Source of the DNA: Poriferisulfidus sp963668445
GTDB lineage: Bacteria > Pseudomonadota > Gammaproteobacteria > Poriferisulfidales > Poriferisulfidaceae
Assembly: GCA_963668445.1 (NCBI GenBank)
Contig: OY764335.1
Span: 372,001-436,000, forward strand
Length of the DNA stretch: 64,000 nucleotides
Reading direction: 5' to 3'
How positions within the stretch are numbered: the stretch's first letter is position 1; the number at the start of each line of letters is the position of its first letter. The notes under the pieces were generated by a model that worked only from the letters and a program-made list of their open reading frames with translations, was not told the DNA's origin and ran no database searches. The position numbers and the translations under genes were made by a program. Shown here in pieces: positions 45,511 to 53,469 of this stretch.

Positions 45511-46494
45511 ATGAAAAACTTTCCGGTCCTATGGCTTCGCCGGCATGGCCTCATCAGCGCCCTGCGGCGCCGAGGCTCGGGGCTCGCATGGTCCGGCAGG
45601 AGACGGCAGGCGCCGCAGGCCGGCGTCACTCTTCTGGAACTGTCTTTCGTCGTCACCGTCTTGCTGGCGATAGGGTTTTTCGTGCTGACGGCCGCGGAAG
45701 GCTGGAAGGCGATGTTCGGGCTGACTCCCGAGGATCAGGCAATCAGGCAGGCCCAGCCCAAAGCGATCGCGTTGCAGACGGCCTTGCGCAACTGGTTCAT
45801 CACCACGCGCTGCTCCGCTCAGGCTCCCGCGCCTCCGCGGCCGCCATTGGGTCCTGGGAGCACGCTTAAAGCAACGGACCAGAATTTGAAGGATTACGCA
45901 GCTGATGGGGCCGGGTATCTGGATGATGCGAAAACGTACGGAACCTATACGGGGTGCATCTCGCGCGTCGGCGGCCTATCTCGGGTGCAGTTGTACTGGG
46001 AACCGCCCGGACACATTGATGTTAATGCCTCGTTTGCAAGGCGGCTTCAGGCCCAGCAGTCCGAATGCCTTGACTTAAGTTCTGGCGCGTGTGCGAGATT
46101 CGTTTCGGCGAGTTCGTGTCTCCTTTGGGATGGGCAGCTGGCAATAGGGGAGCGCAGAGTTCGAGATGGGAAGATGCTGGAGCAATGGCTCGAGAGGTTC
46201 GGCATCACCTGCGACCGCGACGGCGATGGGGACATCGATGATGATAGCGGAGACAAACATCCTGATGATCCGACGACACAGCCCTATTGCGACAGCAATA
46301 AGGACGGGGATTTAGGTCCAGATCCGCCGTACAACTATGATTATTATGCGTCCGACTACTACCCCAAGGATTGCACGAAATGCCTTTTGGATTTGGATAG
46401 CAACGCAACAACGACCTCGTTCGGCGTGCTGGACTTTGACAGCGACGATGACGATGACGTAGACGCGGTAGATTATGCCCACTGGGGGTGTTGA
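45511..46494 (+). CDS. Prepilin-like protein with Asp-rich, EF-hand-like C terminus
   Basis: A 327-residue protein. A long basic leader (38 residues ending PQAG) precedes VTLLELSFVVTVLLAIGFFV with Glu at +5. After a Cys-containing middle part, the last ~100 residues hold DRDGDGDIDDDSGD, CDSNKDGDLGPD and DFDSDDDDDVDAVD, which look like calcium loops of the dockerin or thrombospondin type 3 kind, with CTKC between them and a terminal HWGC. The start is the only ATG in reach; the leader is long for this class. Calcium-dependent folding or adhesion of a pilus subunit is the likely reading. Confidence 0.8.
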   Translation: MKNFPVLWLRRHGLISALRRRGSGLAWSGRRRQAPQAGVTLLELSFVVTVLLAIGFFVLTAAEGWKAMFGLTPEDQAIRQAQPKAIALQTALRNWFITTRCSAQAPAPPRPPLGPGSTLKATDQNLKDYAADGAGYLDDAKTYGTYTGCISRVGGLSRVQLYWEPPGHIDVNASFARRLQAQQSECLDLSSGACARFVSASSCLLWDGQLAIGERRVRDGKMLEQWLERFGITCDRDGDGDIDDDSGDKHPDDPTTQPYCDSNKDGDLGPDPPYNYDYYASDYYPKDCTKCLLDLDSNATTTSFGVLDFDSDDDDDVDAVDYAHWGC

Positions 46495-46751
46495 CGTATA
46501 ATTCGGGAGCACGCGGAAAGCAGGTGCTGTCCCGGAGAGGTGCGCTTGCGACTGGAGAGCGATGGGTTACAGCGTCAATCAGGCATCGCGAAAGCCGTTC
46601 TTCTTACGCCCGGTCCATTCGGGCGGATTCCAAGGGAACGGATGTAACAAACAGCTATTCGCCGTCTCGGGCTGCCTGACATCTATGGCTGCAATTGGCA
46701 CTGCGCTCGGTGCTTGAAGGGCTCTTTGCTTGGGCATTGCACGTATAGATG

Positions 46752-46776
46752 CCCCCCCCCCCCCCCCCCCCCCCCC
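46752..46776. repeat. Poly-C tract of 25 bases, candidate phase-variation switch
   Basis: Twenty-five consecutive C (46752-46776). Homopolymers of this length are unstable in replication. It ends 108 bp before the ATG of the secreted protein at 46885 and 36 bp before an extended -10 element. Location upstream of a promoter recalls the C-stretch of Bordetella fim promoters, where length changes alter activator spacing. A sequencing-length error cannot be excluded, but the tract itself is clear. Confidence 0.85.
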
Positions 46777-46812
46777 TAATTTCTGCATGTTCGGGAGAGC
46801 CTCTCGACTGTG

Positions 46813-46821
46813 TGATAGACT
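46813..46821 (+). promoter_or_regulatory. Extended -10 element of the secreted-protein gene
   Basis: TGATAGACT (46813-46821) fits an extended -10 (TG, one base, TAGACT) about 64 bp before the ATG. No -35 hexamer is present, so an upstream activator near the poly-C tract would be expected. Confidence 0.35.
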
Positions 46822-46884
46822 GGGCGGGCCGATAGGGAGTCGGACGCTCTCGCATCGGTTCTGACGGAACTGAACGAGGTCGCC

Positions 46885-47274
46885 ATGCCTAAAACGCTAC
46901 TATCTGCATTCCGTATCTGGCGCTTGTTGGGTGTTGCCGCGTTGCTGTTGGCAGCAGTGCCGGCTGAAGCGCATGTCCTAGCGGCAGGTGCCACCTGCAA
47001 GGTCTGGGTTGATCTGGGTCAAGGACTCAGGCTGGAAACCGATTGTTATAATGACGTAGATGCCCCTGCCGGTACTGGCGGGCAAACGCATAGGACGCAT
47101 ATCGGCAACAGGTGCGTTCCCTCTCCCGGCACGTCGCTTGGTACGGCAAAGCGCACCGAGGGCCGGTTCGGCGGCCTGAATGCGACATATAGAAAGAGCA
47201 TGGGCCATCTATCTGGCGATCATCGGCTATGGACTAATGGCAACGGCGAGGGCATGGCGCTGCATATCTGCTAG
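46885..47274 (+). CDS. Small secreted Cys-containing protein
   Basis: A 129-residue protein with a signal peptide (LLGVAALLLAAVPAEA, cleaved near residue 29) and four Cys in the mature part (C38, C54, C77 and the last residue C129), which could form two disulfides. A GAGG ribosome site precedes the ATG. The mature part is rich in Gly, Thr and His. I do not recognise the family. It is the first gene behind the poly-C tract and so the most likely target of any switching. Confidence 0.65.
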   Translation: MPKTLLSAFRIWRLLGVAALLLAAVPAEAHVLAAGATCKVWVDLGQGLRLETDCYNDVDAPAGTGGQTHRTHIGNRCVPSPGTSLGTAKRTEGRFGGLNATYRKSMGHLSGDHRLWTNGNGEGMALHIC

Positions 47275-47380
47275 CATCCGTCGCCAACCTGTTCCAAACT
47301 GGATTTCGACTTGATTGCTGCGGACGGCTGATATCATGCCGTTCCTCTGAGCGGCGCCAATCGAGAATCTCCGCCTAAGT

Positions 47381-48351
47381 CTATTCTTCTACCCTTGGTT
47401 CCTCGATGCGGGGAATCAAGCTGAAGCCTTGGTTGATGCAGTGCTGGGCTATTTTCTTCCAGATACTCTTTGACGAACCCAATCGGCGGCGACCCATTCT
47501 CCCATTTTCTTGAAAGAGCCTTGCAGTCCTTGTTCCAAATCCACGAAGACCGAAACAGGCTGGCTCCAGAAGCGGCCTATCATGTAGCGTAGGCCCAGAA
47601 TCGCCACACGGCTTGCCCGGAACAAACGAGAAGAACTCCGGAGATTGCGCCACCATGAGGCCGCGGTAGAAAGTATGGCCCCGTTTCTGGCATAGGTCAT
47701 CGCGGCAAAAAGTCGCCCGTTTCAGTTGTTTGGAAGCCCTAGGAAGCAATCTTTGAGGAATGGGAGTATCAATTCCGTTTTCGTCCACAACGAACACGGT
47801 GTCAAGAAAAACAGCCTTCTTTTCTTTACCAAACAGTATGATGGAATATGGCGCAAGAGTGCGCAAGAATCTCCCATTCCTGTTTTGTCTGCAATTGGTA
47901 TACCAAAAGCAAGGGCCGAAGACATAGGGGTCGGTATTAAGTCCGCGTCTTTCTTCATCGCTTACCGGGCCGGTCAAAAACATAGCAGGTTCATGAATGC
48001 AGTAGGGAGAGTCTCTTTGCGCCGGCCGGTAAGCCGGAATCTTGATTGCGGTTCCCATTCTCCCCAGAAAGTAAAGCAGCCTTCTTGCGCCGGCTGCCCG
48101 ATTCCGCGCACATATTCGTCGCGGCATCGGATGCATTTTCTCTTATGTGCGGCCTCGCATCCGGAAGGATGACACCCAACCCTCGGCTGCATGGATTTCC
48201 CCTTATTTGGTTAGGGCCAAGGATTCCATTTTCGGATGCCGGAAGTTCTCCGGTAGTTATCCCAAATAACGCCGCTGTTCTCACCTCGGCTTTTTGGTTC
48301 GTATTCCACGCCGGGGTGCGTGAATTCGACGATTTGTATTTTTGCCGTCAT
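47381..48351 (-). pseudogene. Broken conserved gene (THPG / FWGEWEPQS / LDTVFVV family)
   Basis: Read from the ATG at 48351, the protein begins MTAKIQIVEFTHPGVEYEPK, continues to GIRKWNPWP and hits a TAA (48211-48213). The same frame goes on after the stop with HKRKCIRCRDEYVRGIGQ and CFTFWGEWEPQSRF. A frameshift near 48010-48030 then brings in SPYCIHEPAMFL, NTDPYVFGPCFWYTNCRQ, LAPYSIILFGKEKKAVFLDT and VFVV, ending at 47381. I recall this motif order from stand-alone bacterial proteins of unknown function. A further frame change around 47540-47600 is possible. With at least one stop and one shift it is not functional unless recoding occurs. Confidence 0.7.
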
Positions 48352-48419
48352 ATGGACCGCCGCGTCAAGATGCCAACCGCAAGCCAAGTTCTTCACATGG
48401 TCTTAAATCTTTGGGATTA

Positions 48420-48681
48420 CTCTTGGCGAGGGCGGCTCAAGTGGTTGCACGGCCGAGCCGAAACGGCAGCCATTTCTTCCGTGAAATCAGTGCGGGGAAT
48501 ACGGGTTTGGCCAGCTAGGGAAAGTGTCGCGCCCGCAGGAGGGCCGCACAGATATTCCGCCTAGGCCATGGCACTGACCTCAAGCTTTTCGCCAGTCTTC
48601 AGCCAATGTCTGGATTTGCCGGCTTTCGGGCGAACTCGGCTCAATCGCACGAATCAGATAACTCGTGCCCAAATGGATCAT
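48420..48681 (-). pseudogene. Degraded PIN-domain (VapC-like) toxin gene
   Basis: Starting 17 bases after the stop of the RHH gene, the ATG at 48681 opens MIHLGTSYLIRAIEPSSPES, the N terminus of a PIN toxin, but the first catalytic Asp (usual LDTS) is Gly. The frame stops after 33 residues (48580). A one-base shift restores VSAMA-stop-AEYLCGP and then FTEEMAAVSARP, where PIN toxins have VSAMAWAEYLCGPL; the stop is a Trp codon changed to TAG. The acidic C-terminal motif is absent. The toxin is therefore dead by three separate lesions. Confidence 0.75.
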
Positions 48682-48698
48682 GCCGGCAGCCCGCCCGC

Positions 48699-48965
48699 TC
48701 AGCGGTTTGCGCGGATCCTGCGTTCTTCCTGAACGTCGCGTTCCCATTGCGCGAGATCCATCTGTTTTTTGGCGAGTTGCTCATGCAACCGGTCCAGTGC
48801 TGCTATCGCCTCCATGCGGGGGTGCTGGGTGCGGCATGCCGCCTCGCTGATGGCACGGCGCAGGGCGGCAGACTTTGAAATGTCCCAATGCTCTGCCAAG
48901 TCTTCCAGTTGATGCATAGTGTCAACATCAAGGGCATAGGTCGACCGGATCGTTATCTTAGCCAT
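48699..48965 (-). CDS. Ribbon-helix-helix antitoxin-like protein (CopG family)
   Basis: An 88-residue protein with the RHH start MAKITIRSTYALDVDTMHQL, then EDLAEHWDISKSAALRRAIS, followed by a helical toxin-binding part (LDRLHEQLAKKQMDLAQWER). It would bind operator DNA as a dimer and neutralise the PIN toxin encoded behind it. The reading frame is intact although the toxin is not, so it is an orphan antitoxin. The start at 48965 fits the family; the frame is open further upstream without similarity. Confidence 0.78.
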   Translation of the reverse strand: MAKITIRSTYALDVDTMHQLEDLAEHWDISKSAALRRAISEAACRTQHPRMEAIAALDRLHEQLAKKQMDLAQWERDVQEERRIRANR

Positions 48966-49454
48966 GGTTTGATTAGTTGGTGTCTTAGTGGTGCCATATT
49001 TTACCTGCCATAATTGAGGTTCATTTATGAGAAACAATGAGTTTTGTCAACCACTTTCCGTAGAAAATGGCTGACAATTCATTTTGTCGCTCGTCTGATG
49101 ATTACATGATATGGCTAAAAGACTAGAGAAAACAATATATTAAGGATTAACGTGGTATTTTAATCCGGTGAATTAGGCGTTCAAAGGCATACAGGCATAC
49201 TGTCAGAATAGAAGGCCGTTAGCCAAGAGTCACCGCGGTCAGATTAGCCCGAGTATCGGAAGGTGCGCAGGTCTGAGGAGGTGTGCTATAATAACCTCGT
49301 ATTTCAGGCCGGGCCTCCGTCCGGCAGGCGAAATCCAACCCTCATCGCGACGTCCCGGCACAAGCGGGCGTTTCTGGAATTATCCACGGCGGCGCATGGC
49401 CGCGCTTCCCTTATACCTATCTTCCCCTTATCCTCATCTTCCATTCTTGACATC
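48966..49454. other. AT-rich intergenic region and rho leader
   Basis: Nearly 490 bp without a gene, AT-rich from about 49010 to 49180. It contains the divergent control regions of the antitoxin gene and rho. No repeat or conserved RNA could be recognised. The final ~155 bases are probably the transcribed leader of rho. Confidence 0.6.
49284..49292 (+). promoter_or_regulatory. Extended -10 promoter element of rho
   Basis: TGCTATAAT (49284-49292) is a perfect -10 with the TG extension. It lies 162 bp before the rho ATG, so a leader of about 155 bases is predicted. In E. coli rho is autoregulated by termination in its leader; the same may hold here. Confidence 0.6.
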
Positions 49455-50711
49455 ATGAATCTTACCGAACTCAAACGCACCCCCATCACCCAATTGCTCG
49501 AACTCGCCGAACAGGCGGGCCTGGAAAACGCGGCGCGCGCGCGCAAGCAGGAGCTGATCTTCCAGTTGCTGAAATCGCATGCCCGCAGCGGCGAAGACAT
49601 CTTCGGCGAAGGCGTCTTGGAAATCCTGCAGGAAGGCTTCGGCTTCTTGCGCTCGCCGGATGTCTCCTATCAGGCCGGCGTGGACGACATCTACGTCTCG
49701 CCCAATCAGATCCGGCGCTTCGGCCTGCGTTCCGGCGACACGGTATCCGGCAAGATCCGCCCGCCCAAGGAGAGCGAACGCTACTTCGCGTTGCTGAAGG
49801 TCTCGGAAATCAACTACGAGCCGCCGGAGAAGTCGCGCAACAAGACGCTGTTCGAAAACCTGACGCCGCTGCATCCGGACCAATGCATGCGCTTGGAGCG
49901 CGGCAACGGAAGCACCGAAGACATCACGGCGCGCATCATCGACATGACTGCCCCGATCGGCAAGGGGCAGCGCGGCCTGATCGTGTCGCCGCCGAAGGCG
50001 GGTAAGACCATCCTGCTGCAGAACATCGCGCAGAGCATCGCTGCCAACACGCCGGAATGCTACCTGATCGTGCTGCTGATCGACGAGCGCCCGGAAGAGG
50101 TGACCGAGATGGAGCGCATGGTGCAGGGCGACGTGGTCTCCAGCACCTTCGACGAGGCGGCCAGCCGCCATGTCCAAGTCTCGGAGATGGTCATCGAGAA
50201 GGCGCGGCGGCTGGTGGAGCATCGGCGCGACGTCGTCATCCTGCTGGATTCCATCACGCGGCTGGCGCGGGCCTACAACACGGTGGCTCCCTCGTCCGGC
50301 AAGGTGCTGACTGGCGGCGTGGACGCGAACGCCCTGCAGCGCCCGAAGCGCTTCTTCGGCGCCGCCCGCAACATCGAAGAAGGCGGCAGCCTGACCATCA
50401 TCGCCACGGCGCTGGTCGACACCGGCTCGAAAATGGATGAAGTGATCTATGAGGAGTTCAAGGGCACCGGCAATCTGGAAATCCATCTGGACCGGCGCAT
50501 CGCCGAGAAGCGGGTCTATCCGGCCATCAACATCAACCGCTCCGGCACCCGCCGCGAGGAGTTGCTGCTGGACCCGGCAGAGATGCAGAAGATCTGGGTG
50601 CTGCGCAAGTTCGTGCATTCCATGGACGAAATCGCCGCCATGGAGTTCCTGCTGGGCCGTCTGCAGGCCACCAAGACCAACGACGAATTCTTCGAAGCGA
50701 TGAAGCGATGA
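49455..50711 (+). CDS. rho: Transcription termination factor Rho
   Basis: Hexameric RNA-dependent helicase that ends transcription. The 418 residues are typical: MNLTELKRTPITQLLELAE, RNA-binding cold-shock-like domain with GFGFLRSPDVSYQAGVDDIY, Walker A PPKAGKT (about 178-185), LLIDERPEEVTEM, Walker B VVILLDSITRLARAYN and the C-terminal LRKFVHSMDEIAAMEFLL. The start is ATG 49455; the longer open frame upstream does not resemble Rho. The usual neighbour trxA is absent. Confidence 0.97.
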   Translation: MNLTELKRTPITQLLELAEQAGLENAARARKQELIFQLLKSHARSGEDIFGEGVLEILQEGFGFLRSPDVSYQAGVDDIYVSPNQIRRFGLRSGDTVSGKIRPPKESERYFALLKVSEINYEPPEKSRNKTLFENLTPLHPDQCMRLERGNGSTEDITARIIDMTAPIGKGQRGLIVSPPKAGKTILLQNIAQSIAANTPECYLIVLLIDERPEEVTEMERMVQGDVVSSTFDEAASRHVQVSEMVIEKARRLVEHRRDVVILLDSITRLARAYNTVAPSSGKVLTGGVDANALQRPKRFFGAARNIEEGGSLTIIATALVDTGSKMDEVIYEEFKGTGNLEIHLDRRIAEKRVYPAININRSGTRREELLLDPAEMQKIWVLRKFVHSMDEIAAMEFLLGRLQATKTNDEFFEAMKR

Positions 50712-50757
50712 AAGTCCGATTCGTGCCCTTCGCCGCTCGGAACTGCAGCTAAGGCTC

Positions 50758-52698
50758 ATGGCGCGGCGCAAAGCCTCTTCGTCGGCATCCGGCCGTGCGC
50801 GGTCCGAACCGCTGATTCAGGGCCGCATCACTGCGCATCGCGACGGCTACGGGTTCGTCGTGCCGGATGAGGGCGGTGAGGACGTGTTCCTGCCGCAGGC
50901 GCAGATGCATACCGCGATGCACGGCGACCATGTGGCGGTCTGGCCGGGCCTGCCGCGTAGCGGCCGGCGCGGCGGAGGTCTATTCCATAAGGTGCTGGAG
51001 CGCGGCCAGCAGACCGTGGTCGGGCGGATTCGGACCGGTCGCGGTCGCAGCCGCATGCTGGTGCCGGAAGACCCGCGCCTGTTGCACGATTTCAAAACCC
51101 TCAACGGCCACGAAGCCGAAGAGGGCGATCTGGTGATTGCGGATATCCTGCGCTTTCCGGAGAATTGGCATCCGGGCGAAGCCCGCGTCACGCGCGTTCT
51201 AGGTTCGGACGGGCAGAATCTCGACACCGACTACGCCATCGCCGCCTTCGGACTGCCGCAGGCCTGGCCGCGCGTCGTGCGCCGCGAACTCAAGACGCTG
51301 GAAGAACTGGACGACACGTTGCCGCGCAAGGACCTGACGGCGGTGCCGTTCGTGACCATCGACGGCGCGGACGCCAAGGATTTCGACGATGCCGTGCATG
51401 CCGAGCCGGACGGCAAGGGCTGGATCTTGCGAGTGGCGATTGCGGACGTGTCGCATTACGTGCGTCCGGGCAGTGCCTTGGATGCGGAAGCGCGCAAGCG
51501 CGGCACGTCGGTGTACTTCCCCAATCGGGTCGTGCCGATGCTGCCGCCGGATCTGTCGGAGGACTTGTGCTCGCTGCGTCCGGACGTGGAGCGCAAGGCA
51601 CTCGTCTGCGAACTGCATCTGGGCCCGAACGCCGGCGTGCGGTCGTTCCGGTTCTATCCGGCCCGCATCCGTTCGCGGGCGCGCCTGACGTATGCGGCCG
51701 TCGAGAAGGCGGTGTTTCAGCGCAAGGGCGCCGCAGCCGAGCATATCGAGGCGCGCCGGGCGGACTTGGAACATTTGGCGGCACTGTACCGCGCTTTCCA
51801 TAAAGCCCGGGTACGGCGTGGCGCATTGGATTTCGATAGCGTGGAGTGCCGTTTCAAGTTCGATGCCGAGGGCCATGTCACCAGCATCCACCCTGTGACG
51901 CGCTTGGAAGCGCACCGGCTGATCGAGGAGTGCATGATCGCCGCCAATGTCGCCGCCGCCCGGCAGTTGCAGCAGCATAGCCAGCCGGGCCTGTACCGCG
52001 TGCACGACAGTCCGGACCCCGAAAAAGTGGCCACGCTGCGAGTGCTGGCGGCGAACTTCGGATTGGAGTTTCCGGCGTGCGATCCGATTACGGTGCACGA
52101 TTGCGCTCGGCTGCTGGAGTCCGTGCATGGCACCGAGCTTCAGATGCCCATGGAGCGGGCCGTCCTGTGCACGCAAAGCCTGTCGGTCTATGCGCCTGAG
52201 AATATAGGCCATTTCGGGCTGGCGCTGGAGCGCTACGCGCATTTCACCTCGCCCATACGCCGTTATCCGGACCTTGCCGTGCACCGAGCCATCCGCCGTA
52301 CGCTCCGCGACCGCAAGAGCGCCGAGCCGTCGCCGGCGGAAATGCAGGAATTGGGCCGGCATTGCTCCATGACGGAGCGCCGGGCGGACGAAGCGGCCTG
52401 GGATGTGCAGGCGGCCTGCAAATGTCGGCTGGCGATGCAGCATGTTGGCAAGAGCAGGAAGGGCGTGGTCAGCGCCGTGATGCAGTTCGGCGCCTTCGTC
52501 GAACTGGAAGGCCTGTATGTGGAAGGCCTGCTCCACGTCAGCCAGCTGGGGTCGGATTACTATGCATACGATCCGGAGACGCAGACGCTGCGCGGCGAGC
52601 GCACAGGCGAGGCTTGGGCATTGGGCCGGCGCGTCCGGGTGCAAATCGCGGAAGTCGATATCAGGCAACGTAAAATCACGCTGCTGCGGGCTGCGTGA
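50758..52698 (+). CDS. rnr: Ribonuclease R, short form
   Basis: Processive 3'-5' exoribonuclease that degrades structured RNA and works with trans-translation. The 646 residues hold a cold-shock domain (LIQGRITAHRDGYGFVVPDE), a second OB region, the RNB catalytic domain with the acidic site DGADAKDFDDAV, YAHFTSPIRRYPDLAVHRAI, and a C-terminal S1 domain (KGVVSAVMQFGAFVELEG) ending just after it. Compared with E. coli RNase R (813 aa) the N-terminal helix-turn-helix and the Lys-rich tail are missing. It is followed by rlmB, as in E. coli. Confidence 0.93.
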   Translation: MARRKASSSASGRARSEPLIQGRITAHRDGYGFVVPDEGGEDVFLPQAQMHTAMHGDHVAVWPGLPRSGRRGGGLFHKVLERGQQTVVGRIRTGRGRSRMLVPEDPRLLHDFKTLNGHEAEEGDLVIADILRFPENWHPGEARVTRVLGSDGQNLDTDYAIAAFGLPQAWPRVVRRELKTLEELDDTLPRKDLTAVPFVTIDGADAKDFDDAVHAEPDGKGWILRVAIADVSHYVRPGSALDAEARKRGTSVYFPNRVVPMLPPDLSEDLCSLRPDVERKALVCELHLGPNAGVRSFRFYPARIRSRARLTYAAVEKAVFQRKGAAAEHIEARRADLEHLAALYRAFHKARVRRGALDFDSVECRFKFDAEGHVTSIHPVTRLEAHRLIEECMIAANVAAARQLQQHSQPGLYRVHDSPDPEKVATLRVLAANFGLEFPACDPITVHDCARLLESVHGTELQMPMERAVLCTQSLSVYAPENIGHFGLALERYAHFTSPIRRYPDLAVHRAIRRTLRDRKSAEPSPAEMQELGRHCSMTERRADEAAWDVQAACKCRLAMQHVGKSRKGVVSAVMQFGAFVELEGLYVEGLLHVSQLGSDYYAYDPETQTLRGERTGEAWALGRRVRVQIAEVDIRQRKITLLRAA

Positions 52699-52710
52699 TG
52701 GGCATGGGAG

Positions 52711-53469
52711 ATGGAAGCGCCGGAGTGGATTTACGGGCGGCATGCCGTGCAGGCGGTGCTCGCCGCGCGGCCTGGCGACATTCAGGAACTATGGGTGCAG
52801 GAACGCGCTGAGGGTGCGGCGGCCGATGCCATTGCGGCGCAGGCCCGAAAATTGCGCATCCCGGTCCAGCAAGTGACGGTTGCCGCCTTGAGGCGGCATA
52901 CTCGGGCGACGGCGCATCAGGGTCTGGCCGCCCGCGTCCGTCCGCGTCCGGCATGGTCGGAACGCGATCTTCCCGAACTGCTGCAAGAGGCATCGTCGTC
53001 GCTGCGGTTGCTGGTGCTGGACGGCGTCACCAACCCGCAGAATCTGGGGGCGTGCCTGCGCGTGGCCGAGGCGGCCGGCGTCCATGCCGTCATTGCGCCG
53101 GCCCGGCGTCAGGCGGGCCTGTCGGGCGCCGTCGCCAAGTCGGCGGCCGGTGCGGCCGAACGGGTGCCGCTGGTGCAGGCGCCTAATCTGGGCCGCATTC
53201 TGGAACAGCTCAAGCAGACCGGCGTCTGGCTGTATGCGGCAACCGCCGATGCGGAGGCCGAACTGTGGCGCACCTCGTTCCGCCCGCCCTGGGCGATCGT
53301 GGTCGGCGGCGAGGGCAGGGGTCTGCGCGCCCGCACCCGTGCGCTGTGCGATTTTGCCGTGCGCATTCCCATGCAAGGCCAGACGGAAAGCCTGAACGCG
53401 GCGACGGCCGCCGGCATCCTGCTGTTCGAAGCGGCCCGCCAGCATGCGGCGCAGGAGGCTGCGGCATGA
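52711..53469 (+). CDS. rlmB: 23S rRNA (guanosine-2'-O)-methyltransferase RlmB
   Basis: SpoU/TrmH-family enzyme that methylates G2251 of 23S rRNA in E. coli. The 252 residues contain the substrate-binding lead (WIYGRHAVQAVLA) and the three SPOUT motifs: LVLDGVTNPQNLGACLRVAE, WAIVVGGEGRGL and VRIPMQGQTESLNAATAAGI, forming the knotted SAM site. The C-terminal tail is Ala/Gln-rich. It follows rnr by 12 bp and overlaps purD by four bases. Confidence 0.95.
   Translation: MEAPEWIYGRHAVQAVLAARPGDIQELWVQERAEGAAADAIAAQARKLRIPVQQVTVAALRRHTRATAHQGLAARVRPRPAWSERDLPELLQEASSSLRLLVLDGVTNPQNLGACLRVAEAAGVHAVIAPARRQAGLSGAVAKSAAGAAERVPLVQAPNLGRILEQLKQTGVWLYAATADAEAELWRTSFRPPWAIVVGGEGRGLRARTRALCDFAVRIPMQGQTESLNAATAAGILLFEAARQHAAQEAAA

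Larger units (their letters stand above)
46495..46884. other. Intergenic region with poly-C tract
   Basis: About 390 bp between the Asp-rich prepilin and the small secreted protein. Nothing in it looks like a gene. The homopolymer and the promoter-like element described separately are the only features seen; short frames across the C run encode only Pro or Gly runs. Confidence 0.6.

Noticed and set aside
46579..46855. Minus-strand frames that read the poly-C tract as a Gly run
   Set aside because: No ribosome site, no similarity and no domain on either side of the run; a promoter-linked role of the tract fits better than an in-frame switch.
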